Shown here in pieces: positions 9,809 to 17,645 of a stretch of DNA of 64,000 bases (its first letter is position 1; every line of letters begins with the position of its first letter). This stretch comes from a virus, in IMG/VR virus record IMGVR_UViG_3300028559_000015, positions 25,905 through 89,904 of that record; one strand, 5' to 3'. The translations under genes and the position numbers were made by a program. The notes beneath the pieces were generated by a model. That model was not told the DNA's origin. It did no database searches and saw nothing but the letters and a program-made list of their open reading frames with translations.

Positions 9809-9998
9809 CCATAACAAGTTCAATAATATTAGATGGTCGTTCACTCTGCCAGTCAACACTTATCAGTTTCCCGCATATAAGAAGGAAACGGTTGAAGAAA
9901 TGATTGAACGAATGGATGCAGATGACGCGGTGATTGGGGTGATGACTTCGTATCCCACTGCTGAGAAGATGCTTAACAAATTGTATGGAAAAGCATAA
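9789..9998 (+). CDS. Hypothetical protein, 69 aa
   Basis: Start ATG lies 20 bp inside the previous gene. Acidic centre with a short helix (ETVEEMIERMDADDAV). Coupled at its 3' end to the next gene by a 14-bp overlap. No motif recognised. Confidence 0.6.
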   Translation: MEHEKFNHNKFNNIRWSFTLPVNTYQFPAYKKETVEEMIERMDADDAVIGVMTSYPTAEKMLNKLYGKA

Positions 9999-10203
9999 GT
10001 TAGACTTACATGGTGTACGGCATCAAGATGTTGATGCTCTGGTGGAGAACTTTGTTCTGACGAATCAGCAAAGTTTTCCACTCACCGTCGTTTGTGGCAA
10101 TAGCGTAAAAATGACACAACTAGCTGAAACAGTACTAAATAGGATTGGGTGTAACACATTTGTACTACGTTACGGAACAATCATTGTACATGGGTTCAAC
10201 TAA
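9985..10203 (+). CDS. Small Smr-domain-like protein
   Basis: 72 aa. The sequence starts with KLDLHGVRHQDVDALVENFV and continues with PLTVVCGNSVKMTQLAETVL and a C-terminal strand, which matches the order of the Smr fold: L-D-L-H-G, a helix, then a strand ending in a Gly-rich turn (here CGNS in place of TGKG). Smr domains bind or cut branched or damaged nucleic acids. The turn is altered, so nuclease activity is uncertain. Start ATG overlaps the previous gene by 14 bp. Confidence 0.65.
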   Translation: MEKHKLDLHGVRHQDVDALVENFVLTNQQSFPLTVVCGNSVKMTQLAETVLNRIGCNTFVLRYGTIIVHGFN

Positions 10204-10287
10204 AAATATCCGAACCGGTCTCTTTGGGCATCATCCCGGTATACAAACTCTGCCGCCTGTGCTATTATTAACATAGGAGATTAAAAT

Positions 10288-10794
10288 ATGGCAGGACAAT
10301 CAGTATCATACAAGTACACAAGTACTAAAGAGTATCACGACGCCTTTCCATGCGCTTATCGCCAATGGCGAGCCGATAGCCATTGCAATCTTATTCACGG
10401 CTATTCGTTTTCTATGAAGTTCTACTTCGGGACTGATAGTCTCGATGTTCGTAATTGGGCTGCCGACTATGGTGGTCTTAAGGAATTGAAAGCAATCCTC
10501 GAGGATCAGTTTGATCATACTCTCCTTGTGGCAGAAGATGATCCTGAACTTGAAACGTATATGATGCTACAGGAAAAGAAGTTGGCCAAACTAACTATTC
10601 TTCCGAAGCTCGGATGTGAGGGTCTTGCTGACATGCTCTACAATTATGTCAACGGCGTGTATATCCCTGATATGTGGGGTCAAGCAGAATCGGAGCGTCT
10701 ATGGTGCTATCGAGTAGAAGTTCGTGAGACACAGAGCAACATGGCTTTCAGAGAAGGCCGCCGAGAAGACAATGAGGACCTGCTAAATGGTTAA
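10288..10794 (+). CDS. queD: 6-carboxytetrahydropterin synthase (QueD-like)
   Basis: Second step of 7-deazaguanine synthesis, from dihydroneopterin triphosphate to 6-carboxytetrahydropterin. The 168-aa protein has a Cys in FPCAYRQW near residue 22, the zinc-histidine segment SHCNLIHGYSF near 34 and FDHTLL near 76 with the partner His, which match the QueD/PTPS active site. AGGAG precedes the ATG. FolE upstream and QueE downstream form the same pathway. The 85-bp gap upstream contains a TATTATTAA sequence but no clear -35 element. Confidence 0.93.
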   Translation: MAGQSVSYKYTSTKEYHDAFPCAYRQWRADSHCNLIHGYSFSMKFYFGTDSLDVRNWAADYGGLKELKAILEDQFDHTLLVAEDDPELETYMMLQEKKLAKLTILPKLGCEGLADMLYNYVNGVYIPDMWGQAESERLWCYRVEVRETQSNMAFREGRREDNEDLLNG

Positions 10795-11335
10795 CAAAGT
10801 ATATTACACAGAAAAACAAATCAATAACTCGATCCATACCATCATTCGACAAATAGTCAATGACGATTGGAAGCCTGACTATGTAGTTGGCATTACTCGC
10901 GGCGGACTAGTACCTGCGCTTAAGATCAGTCACTACCTTGATGTTCCGATGAACACTCTCAAGGTTAACCTGCACGATAACGGTGAAAGTGAGACAAATT
11001 GCTGGATGTCAGAAGACGCATTCGGTTATGTTCCCGTATCAGAACGAGCAACAGTAAAGAGTCGATGGGACACTAAGAAGCGTAAGAATATTCTTATTGT
11101 AGATGATATCAACGACACCGGTGAAACGTTAGAATGGATCAAGAAAAGTTGGGAAAAATGTTGCTTACCCGATGAACCCGCATGGGAAACAGTCTGGGGG
11201 AACAATGTTCGCTTTGCTGTGTTAGTTAACAATGACACTAGCCCTACAGAAGTCAATTATATCGGGGAGTCTATCAATAAGACAGAGGACCCTCAGTGGT
11301 GTGTTTTTCCGTGGGAGTATTGGTGGAAACTCTAA
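10787..11335 (+). CDS. Purine phosphoribosyltransferase (Gpt-like)
   Basis: 182 aa. The PRPP-binding motif ILIVDDINDTGETL is clear near residue 103, and the N-terminal strand PDYVVGITRGGLVPAL carries the R-G-G pyrophosphate loop. The C-terminus, PQWCVFPWEYWW, resembles that of xanthine/guanine phosphoribosyltransferases, which attach the base to PRPP. Start overlaps queD by 8 bp. Substrate could be guanine, xanthine or a 7-deazapurine base, which would be a way to load a modified base onto a nucleotide; this is inference. Confidence 0.85.
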   Translation: MVNKVYYTEKQINNSIHTIIRQIVNDDWKPDYVVGITRGGLVPALKISHYLDVPMNTLKVNLHDNGESETNCWMSEDAFGYVPVSERATVKSRWDTKKRKNILIVDDINDTGETLEWIKKSWEKCCLPDEPAWETVWGNNVRFAVLVNNDTSPTEVNYIGESINKTEDPQWCVFPWEYWWKL

Positions 11336-11346
11336 GAGACGACTTG

Positions 11347-11724
11347 ATGGTTCAACAGCAGATAAAGACTGAATGGGAACATATGGTCGGTGTGATCATG
11401 CTGAACCAAACAGGAAGAAAGCCTGTGAAATACGTACTGCCGAAATTCTTAAAAAAGTTTCCGAACCCAACAAGTCTCCTAAATAGCACAGTGGAGGATG
11501 TGATCGACATCATCAAGCCACTTGGTATGTATAACATCAGAGAGAAACGGTTGCGCCGTATGTCAGAGGACTACTTGACTTGGAATAAGCAAGATGCACT
11601 AGCCCTTTACGGAATCGGAAAATACGGTAATGATAGTTATGAGATTTTCTTTAAACAAAACTACAACGTAAAGCCCACTGACAAAGAATTAGTACGGTAC
11701 CTAAATGATAGAAAAGATAGTTGA
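11347..11724 (+). CDS. HhH-GPD DNA glycosylase, MBD4-like
   Basis: About 125 aa. The region from EWEHMVGVIMLNQTGRKPV through PLGMYNIREKRLRRMSEDYL to ALYGIGKYGNDSYEIFF closely follows the catalytic domain of MBD4, a thymine and uracil glycosylase acting on G:T and G:U mismatches; the catalytic Asp in KYGNDSY is present. The start may be ATG 11347, or a GTG at 11323 or 11311 overlapping the previous gene. Its presence next to base-modification genes suggests removal of deaminated or wrong bases from phage or host DNA. Family assignment is good, substrate is inference. Confidence 0.8.
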   Translation: MVQQQIKTEWEHMVGVIMLNQTGRKPVKYVLPKFLKKFPNPTSLLNSTVEDVIDIIKPLGMYNIREKRLRRMSEDYLTWNKQDALALYGIGKYGNDSYEIFFKQNYNVKPTDKELVRYLNDRKDS

Positions 11725-11726
11725 CA

Positions 11727-11780
11727 ATGGCTGTAATTAAAGTAAGCGAATTATTCTATTCAATCCAAGGAGAGAAGTAA
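11727..11780 (+). pseudogene. Truncated 5' fragment of queE (17 codons)
   Basis: A start ATG followed by 15 codons reads MAVIKVSELFYSIQGE and then K-stop. The intact queE at 12375 begins MNKIKVSELFYSIQGE. Over the shared 12 codons there are six nucleotide differences, all synonymous. The fragment ends where the homing endonuclease element begins, so it is the remnant of the original start of queE. A GAGAAG/CTTCTC 6-bp inverted repeat (11772-11777 and 11794-11799) spans the junction. Confidence 0.85.
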
Positions 11781-11803
11781 AAAGTGAAAATGCCTTCTCC
11801 CTG

Positions 11804-11811
11804 CATAAATA
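11804..11811 (+). promoter_or_regulatory. Late promoter before homing endonuclease
   Basis: CATAAATA, matching the T4-type late box, 20 bp before the endonuclease start codon and followed by AGAGGAG as ribosome binding site. Confidence 0.65.
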
Positions 11812-11830
11812 CTTGCAAGAGGAGAACATC

Positions 11831-12397
11831 ATGATTCAACAGGGAATATCACGAAATAGCCGAGAACATTCTGCTAAGAGGCACAAACGAGCAGAATTGA
11901 AAAAAGCATTTGGCATTCACGCAGATCAATATGAAGCGATGCTGGAAGAGCAAAACCATACTTGTGCAATCTGTGGGAAATCGGACATATGCAATAGGTC
12001 CCTAGCAGTAGATCATTGTCATAAAACTAAGCGAGTAAGAGGGTTATTGTGCACCAATTGCAATATGGCTTTGGGGAAGTTTCAAGATGATGTTGAGATT
12101 GTGAAACGGGCAGTTGAATATCTAAGAAGGGAATATCAGGTTCCTCAAGTTGAAGACACAGTTGAACACATTTCGCATGATGACCGACCTAATTGGAAGA
12201 TGCTTGTTACTACCCCAGCTGGAATGTTTCCGTCTATGGGACACGCAGCTAAACACTATGATGTCCACGAAACAACGATAAGAGGCTGGTGTCTTACTGA
12301 CAGCAAGAGAAAAAAGGAAGGGTTTAGTTGTGAAAAACTATATGTTTCCATGAATTATTTGAAGGAATATATCAATGAACAAAATAAAAGTATCTGA
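11831..12397 (+). CDS. Endonuclease VII-type HNH homing endonuclease inserted in queE
   Basis: 188 aa. The HNH/ββα-Me core is of the recombination endonuclease VII kind: a zinc site HTCAICGKSD and LLCTNCNMALGKF, with AVDHCHKTKRVRGLLC between (about residues 45-80). The C-terminal part, GMFPSMGHAAKHYDVHETTI then WC, resembles NUMOD-type DNA-binding repeats of homing enzymes. It has its own late promoter and AGAGGAG. Its last 23 bp overlap the start of the intact queE, and a queE 5' fragment lies upstream, so it is a mobile insert. Confidence 0.88.
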   Translation: MIQQGISRNSREHSAKRHKRAELKKAFGIHADQYEAMLEEQNHTCAICGKSDICNRSLAVDHCHKTKRVRGLLCTNCNMALGKFQDDVEIVKRAVEYLRREYQVPQVEDTVEHISHDDRPNWKMLVTTPAGMFPSMGHAAKHYDVHETTIRGWCLTDSKRKKEGFSCEKLYVSMNYLKEYINEQNKSI

Positions 12398-13217
12398 ACT
12401 TTTCTATTCAATACAAGGAGAGGGAAGATATTCCGGTGTACCAAGTATCTTCCTCAGAACATTTGGCTGTAACTTCACTTGCGGCGGATTTGGGATGCCC
12501 AAAGGACAGATGTCAGACGAGCGGGCGAACATAAATCCAAAGGACTATTCTGAGTATGGTTCTCTGCCGCTTCTCTCCACTGGATGCGATTCATATGCAT
12601 CTTGGGATCCTCGATTTAAGCATCTGTCTCCTGTTAGAGACATTGATTCTATCGTCGATAGTATTATGAAGCTGCTACCGTTCGGAGAATGGAGAGACGA
12701 ACACCTCGTCATCACAGGAGGAGAACCTCTCTTAGGCTGGCAACGTGCCTATCCTGCGTTGCTCGGTCATCACAAGATGCAGGGCCTTAAGGAGATTACA
12801 TTTGAAACAAACGGTACACAAGAGTTGAGCGAAGAACTGTATGGGTTTTTGATCGACCGGGAAACTTCACAAAACAATCGACAGGTTACATTTAGCGTCA
12901 GTGCGAAACTAAGCTGTAGCGGTGAGTCTAGAGAACAAGCAATCTGTCCAGACATTGTTAGTAGCTACGAGAATGTTGGGTATGCATATCTCAAGTTTGT
13001 GATCGCTACTGAAGATGATGCTCAGGAAGCTCTTGAAGTAACCAAGCTATATCGTGATAGCGGGTTCGAAGGCCCCGTATATTTCATGCCGGTCGGCGGT
13101 GTCGAAAGTGTTTATCATCTTAACAACAAGAATGTCGCTGATCTTGCCATGCGTAATGGCGTTAGATATAGTGACCGGCTACATTTGCCATTGTTCGGCA
13201 ACAGGTGGAGCACCTAA
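12375..13217 (+). CDS. queE: 7-carboxy-7-deazaguanine synthase (QueE-like radical SAM)
   Basis: Radical SAM enzyme that forms the 7-deazaguanine ring (7-carboxy-7-deazaguanine). 280 aa. The iron-sulfur cysteines are C32 and C36 in FGCNFTCGGFG and C71 in STGCDSYASW; the third Cys is separated by an insert of some 30 residues, a form seen in phage QueE. ITGGEPLL near residue 115 and FETNGTQ near 139 are typical SAM-binding elements. The start ATG lies within the upstream endonuclease gene, so translation may depend on it. Pathway neighbours folE and queD confirm the role; QueC is not seen in the window. Confidence 0.93.
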   Translation: MNKIKVSELFYSIQGEGRYSGVPSIFLRTFGCNFTCGGFGMPKGQMSDERANINPKDYSEYGSLPLLSTGCDSYASWDPRFKHLSPVRDIDSIVDSIMKLLPFGEWRDEHLVITGGEPLLGWQRAYPALLGHHKMQGLKEITFETNGTQELSEELYGFLIDRETSQNNRQVTFSVSAKLSCSGESREQAICPDIVSSYENVGYAYLKFVIATEDDAQEALEVTKLYRDSGFEGPVYFMPVGGVESVYHLNNKNVADLAMRNGVRYSDRLHLPLFGNRWST

Positions 13218-13246
13218 ATAGTAATAGTTTATTACCCCTCGTATTG

Positions 13247-13254
13247 TATAAATA
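13247..13254 (+). promoter_or_regulatory. Late promoter TATAAATA
   Basis: Perfect TATAAATA 32 bp before the start of the next gene, a second homing endonuclease candidate. Confidence 0.7.
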
Positions 13255-13285
13255 ATGAAGACTATTTAATAATATGAGGGGAAAC

Positions 13286-14041
13286 ATGACAAATCCTATT
13301 AATAAAAAAACCACAGAACAGTTCATAAGCGAAGTAAATCCAGAGTTAGGTATTATGATATTAGGAGAGTATGTTAATACTGATACTAAGATCGAATATC
13401 AATGCAAGCACGGGACCTACTATTCATTGCCCTGGCAAATGTTAAAGTTTAAGTATTGTTGTCGTAAGGGATATTACGAAAGCGGCAAAATGTGGGAAAA
13501 AAGAACTAATACCTTGCAAGAGTTGAAGGCACGGGCATCACGAGACCGTAAAAATATTGATGTTACAGAATGCTATATTGATACTTCCGGACGCTATAAA
13601 AGACTAGCGAATATTAGATGCACTAACCATAATATATATTATAACCCCATAGCAAATAATAAAATAGGACAATGTCCAGAATGTTACAAAGAAGATAATA
13701 TGGAAAAGTTGAAGTTGGCACAAATAGCAGCTTGGTCAAGTCAGTCAACTGGTAGTTTTGTTAGTGAGAGCGAAACAAAATGGTTAGATTCATTAGAAGT
13801 TAAAGGTAGACAAGTGTGGTTAAAGGATGTACAATACAAAGTAGATGGGTATGATGCTGAAACTAACACTGTTTACTTGTACCACGGTAGATTCTGGCAC
13901 GGTTGCCCAGATACATTTGATCCAGAAATGATTCATCCGGTGGTGAAGATACCAATGAAAGATTTATACGAGAAAACGATGATGTATGAAAACAAGATTA
14001 GGAATGCGGGATATAACCTTGTGGTAGAGTGGGGAAGATGA
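13286..14041 (+). CDS. Putative homing endonuclease (Vsr/EDxHD-like)
   Basis: 251 aa. The N-terminal half has zinc-type Cys pairs (CKHG, CPECY) and reads like a DNA-binding module. The C-terminal half has E-S-E-T-K-W-L-D, then VQYKVDGYDAETNTVYLYHG and RFWHGCP, matching the core of Vsr-like/EDxHD homing endonucleases, in which an Asp in VDGYD and His residues form the active site. Start ATG 13286 follows GAGGGG. Its own late promoter and position in a chain of biosynthetic genes fit a mobile insert. Its last codons overlap the glycosyltransferase start. Confidence 0.7.
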   Translation: MTNPINKKTTEQFISEVNPELGIMILGEYVNTDTKIEYQCKHGTYYSLPWQMLKFKYCCRKGYYESGKMWEKRTNTLQELKARASRDRKNIDVTECYIDTSGRYKRLANIRCTNHNIYYNPIANNKIGQCPECYKEDNMEKLKLAQIAAWSSQSTGSFVSESETKWLDSLEVKGRQVWLKDVQYKVDGYDAETNTVYLYHGRFWHGCPDTFDPEMIHPVVKIPMKDLYEKTMMYENKIRNAGYNLVVEWGR

Positions 14042-15369
14042 AGCGAATCGGATTCCTAGTCAGTTCGCAGACATTAATTCCACACGGTGGTATAGGTCAG
14101 TTCGCAAAGAGTTTTTGTGAGCTAATGAACAGACAAGGGGTGCTGGTTGACATCATCACCGATAAAGCTCCGCAAGGATCAAGCAGCGACTTTCTAAATT
14201 CCATAGATGCGAATATCATCTATCCTAGTGAGCCGCTGCGTTACACTGATCACAGTGCCATTTTTATGTACGGTGATAGTTTCTGTTATGAACGAATGGC
14301 GAACTTTCGTAACTCAATTGTCAAGGCATTAACTACTAATATTTATGATGCCTTTATTTGTAATACGTATGAGACTGTGCAAGTTGCAAGCACTATGGGA
14401 CTTGAGGATTGCATTCAAGTCATTGCTTACACTCACCTTGAGAGTCAAATCTTCAAAGACACCAAGAATCCTTTCTTAGGCAACGTCAATGAAATGATGC
14501 GTAAGCAACTGGGTATCAACAATGTTGACATCGGAACACAAAGCAAGTTCAATCAACTACAATTTTGGGAGGAAGCTGCGTATCATCTTCCTATTCCCCT
14601 TCCGGAAAAGGGGTTGTTGCAAGAATACAACAAACCACGTGAAGGTGTTCTGTTCATCGGACGCTGGGAAGAAGGCAAAAATCCTGAACTCTATCTTGAC
14701 TTGATTGAGCAGACTAGATTGCCCGCCCGTGTCATGACTAATGCTACTGGTGCTAAGAAGTTTGAAGAACGCTTGAAAAAGTTAGGTGTTGATTACAAAA
14801 TTGCGGTCAGCGTTATCGGGCAAGAGAAAGTGGACTTCATCACAAACTGCCGAGTAGCGTTCAATCCTAGCACTGTAGAAAGCTACGGTATTGCTTTCTA
14901 TGAACAGACTATCCAGCTTCCTACATTTGCCCTTGAGAACCAGCGCTGGACTAACAACTTTGATAGTCACTTGTTCTTCACAACAACTAAGAAGAATATG
15001 GCAGCGGATATTATAGCAGCATATAATAAGTACGATACCGCAGAGAAGTGGTATGCTAACGGGTATCTTGAATACTTCAAGGCGCATGAAGATCAAGTGT
15101 TCCATCATTGGAATGAGTGCTTCGGTAGCTTTACTGGTAAGCAATCTAATAGCAGTACTGCTAAGATATGCAATGAAACTACAGTAAAATACGCTGATTT
15201 CATCGCTGCACTAAAGCGAAACATCATTTGTATAGATGATGTCAGGTCAGTACTCACAAACAGGCACAAGTTTCGTGTCATCTACACTGCTAAGGACACT
15301 TGGCTAACTAAGGATCCTTCGTTTGAACCAGCAGAAGAACTTACTGGATTAGGATTATTTGAGTTTTAA
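14038..15369 (+). CDS. GT4-like glycosyltransferase
   Basis: 443 aa. N-terminal G-G-I-G-Q-F motif (PHGGIGQFAKSF) of the GT-B acceptor domain; donor domain with GVLFIGRWEEGKNPEL near residue 205, and FNPSTVESYGIAFYE near 280, where the E-S-Y-G-I-x-x-x-E is the classic family-4 nucleotide-sugar loop. Start ATG 14038 overlaps the previous stop. The extra C-terminal 100 residues are unassigned. Second glycosyltransferase of the cluster; with the epimerase next to it, a sugar decoration of DNA or of the host surface is plausible. Confidence 0.88.
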   Translation: MKRIGFLVSSQTLIPHGGIGQFAKSFCELMNRQGVLVDIITDKAPQGSSSDFLNSIDANIIYPSEPLRYTDHSAIFMYGDSFCYERMANFRNSIVKALTTNIYDAFICNTYETVQVASTMGLEDCIQVIAYTHLESQIFKDTKNPFLGNVNEMMRKQLGINNVDIGTQSKFNQLQFWEEAAYHLPIPLPEKGLLQEYNKPREGVLFIGRWEEGKNPELYLDLIEQTRLPARVMTNATGAKKFEERLKKLGVDYKIAVSVIGQEKVDFITNCRVAFNPSTVESYGIAFYEQTIQLPTFALENQRWTNNFDSHLFFTTTKKNMAADIIAAYNKYDTAEKWYANGYLEYFKAHEDQVFHHWNECFGSFTGKQSNSSTAKICNETTVKYADFIAALKRNIICIDDVRSVLTNRHKFRVIYTAKDTWLTKDPSFEPAEELTGLGLFEF

Positions 15370-15370
15370 T

Positions 15371-16219
15371 ATGAAAAAGATTTTGGTAACAGGCTGTTCA
15401 GGATACATCGGTTCGCACCTTTGTAAGCTGCTTGAACAGGACTATGAGGTATATGGACTAGATGTTAATAAACCTAAACATCCAGTAAAAGAATTCTTTC
15501 AGGTTGATATCAACAAGCCGTTCAAGACTGACAGAGAGTTTGACGCGGTGGTGCATCTGGCTGCGTTAGTCAACGTCAGTGAGAGTGAGGTGATTCCAAT
15601 CATGTATTACATCACTAACCTTAACGGTACAATGAATGTGCTGAACAAGGTCAAGACGAAAAACTTCATCTTTGCTTCTACCGGTGCAGCAGCACTGTGT
15701 GAAAGCGCATACGGTATTAGTAAGAGAGCCGCAGAGGATGTAGTCACTGAATATTGTACGCGCCACACCTCTACTCCTTATACGATTTTTAGGTTTTATA
15801 ACGTTCTTGGTTCGTCAAGTTATCCACCCACTAACCCGGATGGCTTGATGTACAAGATGATGGAATCTAGTTATACTAGAGAGTTCACGATCTTCGGTGA
15901 TGACTATGACACCTCGGACGGAACGTGTGTGCGTGACTATGTTCACGTTGATGAAATCTGCGAAGCTATCAAGCTAGCAATCGAAAAGCCAGCTAATAAG
16001 GTCGAGTGCTTAGGTCATGGTGTAGGTTACACGGTTAAAGAAATCTTTGACAAGTTCCTAGAAGTGAATGAGGAAGCGTTGTATAAAGACACCGATGAGG
16101 CAATTCTTTGTAAAGTCGGCCCCCGTAGAAAAGGGGACATACCTCATAGCGTACTAAAAGATGTGTCCCCTTATATGAAAAATCTCTATGCTATAGAAGA
16201 TTTACTCAAGCTACCCTAG
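15371..16219 (+). CDS. Sugar nucleotide epimerase (GalE-like, extended SDR)
   Basis: 282 aa. N-terminal NAD-binding GCSGYIGSHL near residue 7, VHLAALVNV near 63, catalytic YGISK near 117 and FRFYNVLGSS near 143, in the order of UDP-glucose 4-epimerases and related dehydratases. The upstream in-frame extension overlaps the glycosyltransferase and is not used; ATG 15371 sits two bases after it. It ends 4 bp into a convergent gene on the other strand. It probably makes the nucleotide sugar for one of the glycosyltransferases. Confidence 0.92.
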   Translation: MKKILVTGCSGYIGSHLCKLLEQDYEVYGLDVNKPKHPVKEFFQVDINKPFKTDREFDAVVHLAALVNVSESEVIPIMYYITNLNGTMNVLNKVKTKNFIFASTGAAALCESAYGISKRAAEDVVTEYCTRHTSTPYTIFRFYNVLGSSSYPPTNPDGLMYKMMESSYTREFTIFGDDYDTSDGTCVRDYVHVDEICEAIKLAIEKPANKVECLGHGVGYTVKEIFDKFLEVNEEALYKDTDEAILCKVGPRRKGDIPHSVLKDVSPYMKNLYAIEDLLKLP

Positions 16220-17478
16220 TGCATCAACAGGAATGAGTTGAGAACGTCGTTGCGATTGGCAGAATCATCTCCGTCGCCCGGCTTAACGATAACGTTCCAC
16301 TTGCCTACTTCCTTACTCTGAGGTGTCTTCATCATCTCATCATATGTCAATATAGATTCTGGCTGCACACTGTATTTTGCAGCAAGGCGTTGCTTAAGCG
16401 AATTGATTGCGTTTTTGTCTATGTAGAACAGCTTTCCTTTTTCATCGCGATCCAGAAGGTCTTTGAATAGAACTTCAGGAACAACTCTACTGTTCTTGGT
16501 TTTTTGGAAATCAATCTGCTTCTCTTCTCCGGGCTTCGCCCCCATCGAATAGTTGATCTTGAAGTTATTTGGTTTCGACCCTTGAGCGACTGATGCTAGT
16601 TTGGTGTAAGCATAGAAATCTACATTAGGATGCTTTTTAGCCAATGCATACGACATTGCGAGATATTGAGGAGAGAAGAAGTCGCCGGCATCATGCCAAC
16701 GAATAACAAGTTTAGTTTTCTTGTCTTTCTTGTTGAACTTCTTGTCAGCCGCATCGATTTCTCTGCTCATCATGTCCATGAAGCCGTCAGGGTCGTTGTA
16801 CAAGAAGTTCAGAAGCTGCGTTTGTCCTTCAGCGACATTCTTCCACTGAACATATCCGCCCTTCAGGGCGTAGCAATACGTCTGACATTCGCCTGCTCCG
16901 GGGCAAGTGTCGATTACCACGAATTTTTTATCGTCTTCGTCATACGCTAGTCCTTTAAGAGCAGGAAGACCCACGTTATAGAATACACTAGCAGTGCCAT
17001 CACTGTGCTGCATCTTTTCATTCTGTTTGAGAACTTTAGATGGTCGTCTAGTTATCAAATCGCGTAGGGCATCTAGGTCGTATTTTTTACCGTCTTGGTC
17101 AACGATTGGAACTACTGAACTTCGGTGAATATAAGGCTTCTTGAACTTGTCCTGCTTAGTTTTGCCTGACACATACTTTTCAGTTCCGCGAGCAGTCTTT
17201 TTTGCTGCACCCGTCTTAGGGTCTGTGACAGGTTTACCCATGATACGATCTAGATAACCCTTCAATTCTTTTGGACTTAACTCACGCGCAGGTGCGTCAA
17301 TTTTAGCTTCTTCGATTTCCTCATCTTCTTCCACGTTTTTTTCGTCAGGTGTTACTACGCCTGATGCATTGAGAAACTGATCTAACGTCATCACGTTCAA
17401 TTTATCCGAAAACGGGGAAGAACCCTTGACTTCTTCCGAATTCTCTGTTATAAGATTAAGTATGTTTCTAATATCCAT
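16216..17478 (-). CDS. GP88-domain-like protein with capsid-targeting-type N-terminus
   Basis: 420 aa from ATG at 17478; the longer frame upstream lacks a ribosome site. Central region TCPGAGECQTYCYALKGGY near residue 205, RWHDAGDFFSPQYLAMSYAL near 270 and VDFYAYTK resemble the mycobacteriophage GP88 domain, where Cys residues and H-x-x-G-D are conserved; the activity of that domain is not known to me. The first residues MDIRNILNLITEN end in I-T-E, the T4 prohead-protease recognition form. A late promoter sits upstream. It is convergent with the epimerase gene. Confidence 0.65.
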   Translation of the reverse strand: MDIRNILNLITENSEEVKGSSPFSDKLNVMTLDQFLNASGVVTPDEKNVEEDEEIEEAKIDAPARELSPKELKGYLDRIMGKPVTDPKTGAAKKTARGTEKYVSGKTKQDKFKKPYIHRSSVVPIVDQDGKKYDLDALRDLITRRPSKVLKQNEKMQHSDGTASVFYNVGLPALKGLAYDEDDKKFVVIDTCPGAGECQTYCYALKGGYVQWKNVAEGQTQLLNFLYNDPDGFMDMMSREIDAADKKFNKKDKKTKLVIRWHDAGDFFSPQYLAMSYALAKKHPNVDFYAYTKLASVAQGSKPNNFKINYSMGAKPGEEKQIDFQKTKNSRVVPEVLFKDLLDRDEKGKLFYIDKNAINSLKQRLAAKYSVQPESILTYDEMMKTPQSKEVGKWNVIVKPGDGDDSANRNDVLNSFLLMH

Positions 17479-17501
17479 GATAAGTCCCGCTTTATATAGT
17501 G

Positions 17502-17509
17502 TATTTATC
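17502..17509 (-). promoter_or_regulatory. Late promoter GATAAATA (minus strand)
   Basis: Reads GATAAATA on the minus strand, 23 bp before the ATG at 17478. Confidence 0.65.
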
Positions 17510-17531
17510 AAAAACCGGCAAGATAATAAAA

Positions 17532-17633
17532 ATGCAATACGTTGACGACACTACATTGTTCTATATATCATGTGCATTGGTATTTGTGGCTATTTTACTT
17601 AGTATACTCAAGCCTTTTAAAAATAACAGATAG
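17532..17633 (+). CDS. Putative 33-aa single-pass membrane peptide
   Basis: ATG 17532 to TAG 17633 encodes 33 aa. One continuous hydrophobic stretch (LFYISCALVFVAILLSI) flanked by an acidic N-terminus and a basic C-terminus (KPFKNNR). No strong ribosome site. It fits a small membrane peptide, which phages encode often. Confidence 0.45.
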   Translation: MQYVDDTTLFYISCALVFVAILLSILKPFKNNR

Positions 17634-17645
17634 TGGAGAACCCTC

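Noticed and set aside
11727-12420. Group I intron or intein in queE
   Set aside because: The first queE codons are duplicated with synonymous changes instead of being split, and the first copy ends at a stop codon; this is not a splice arrangement.
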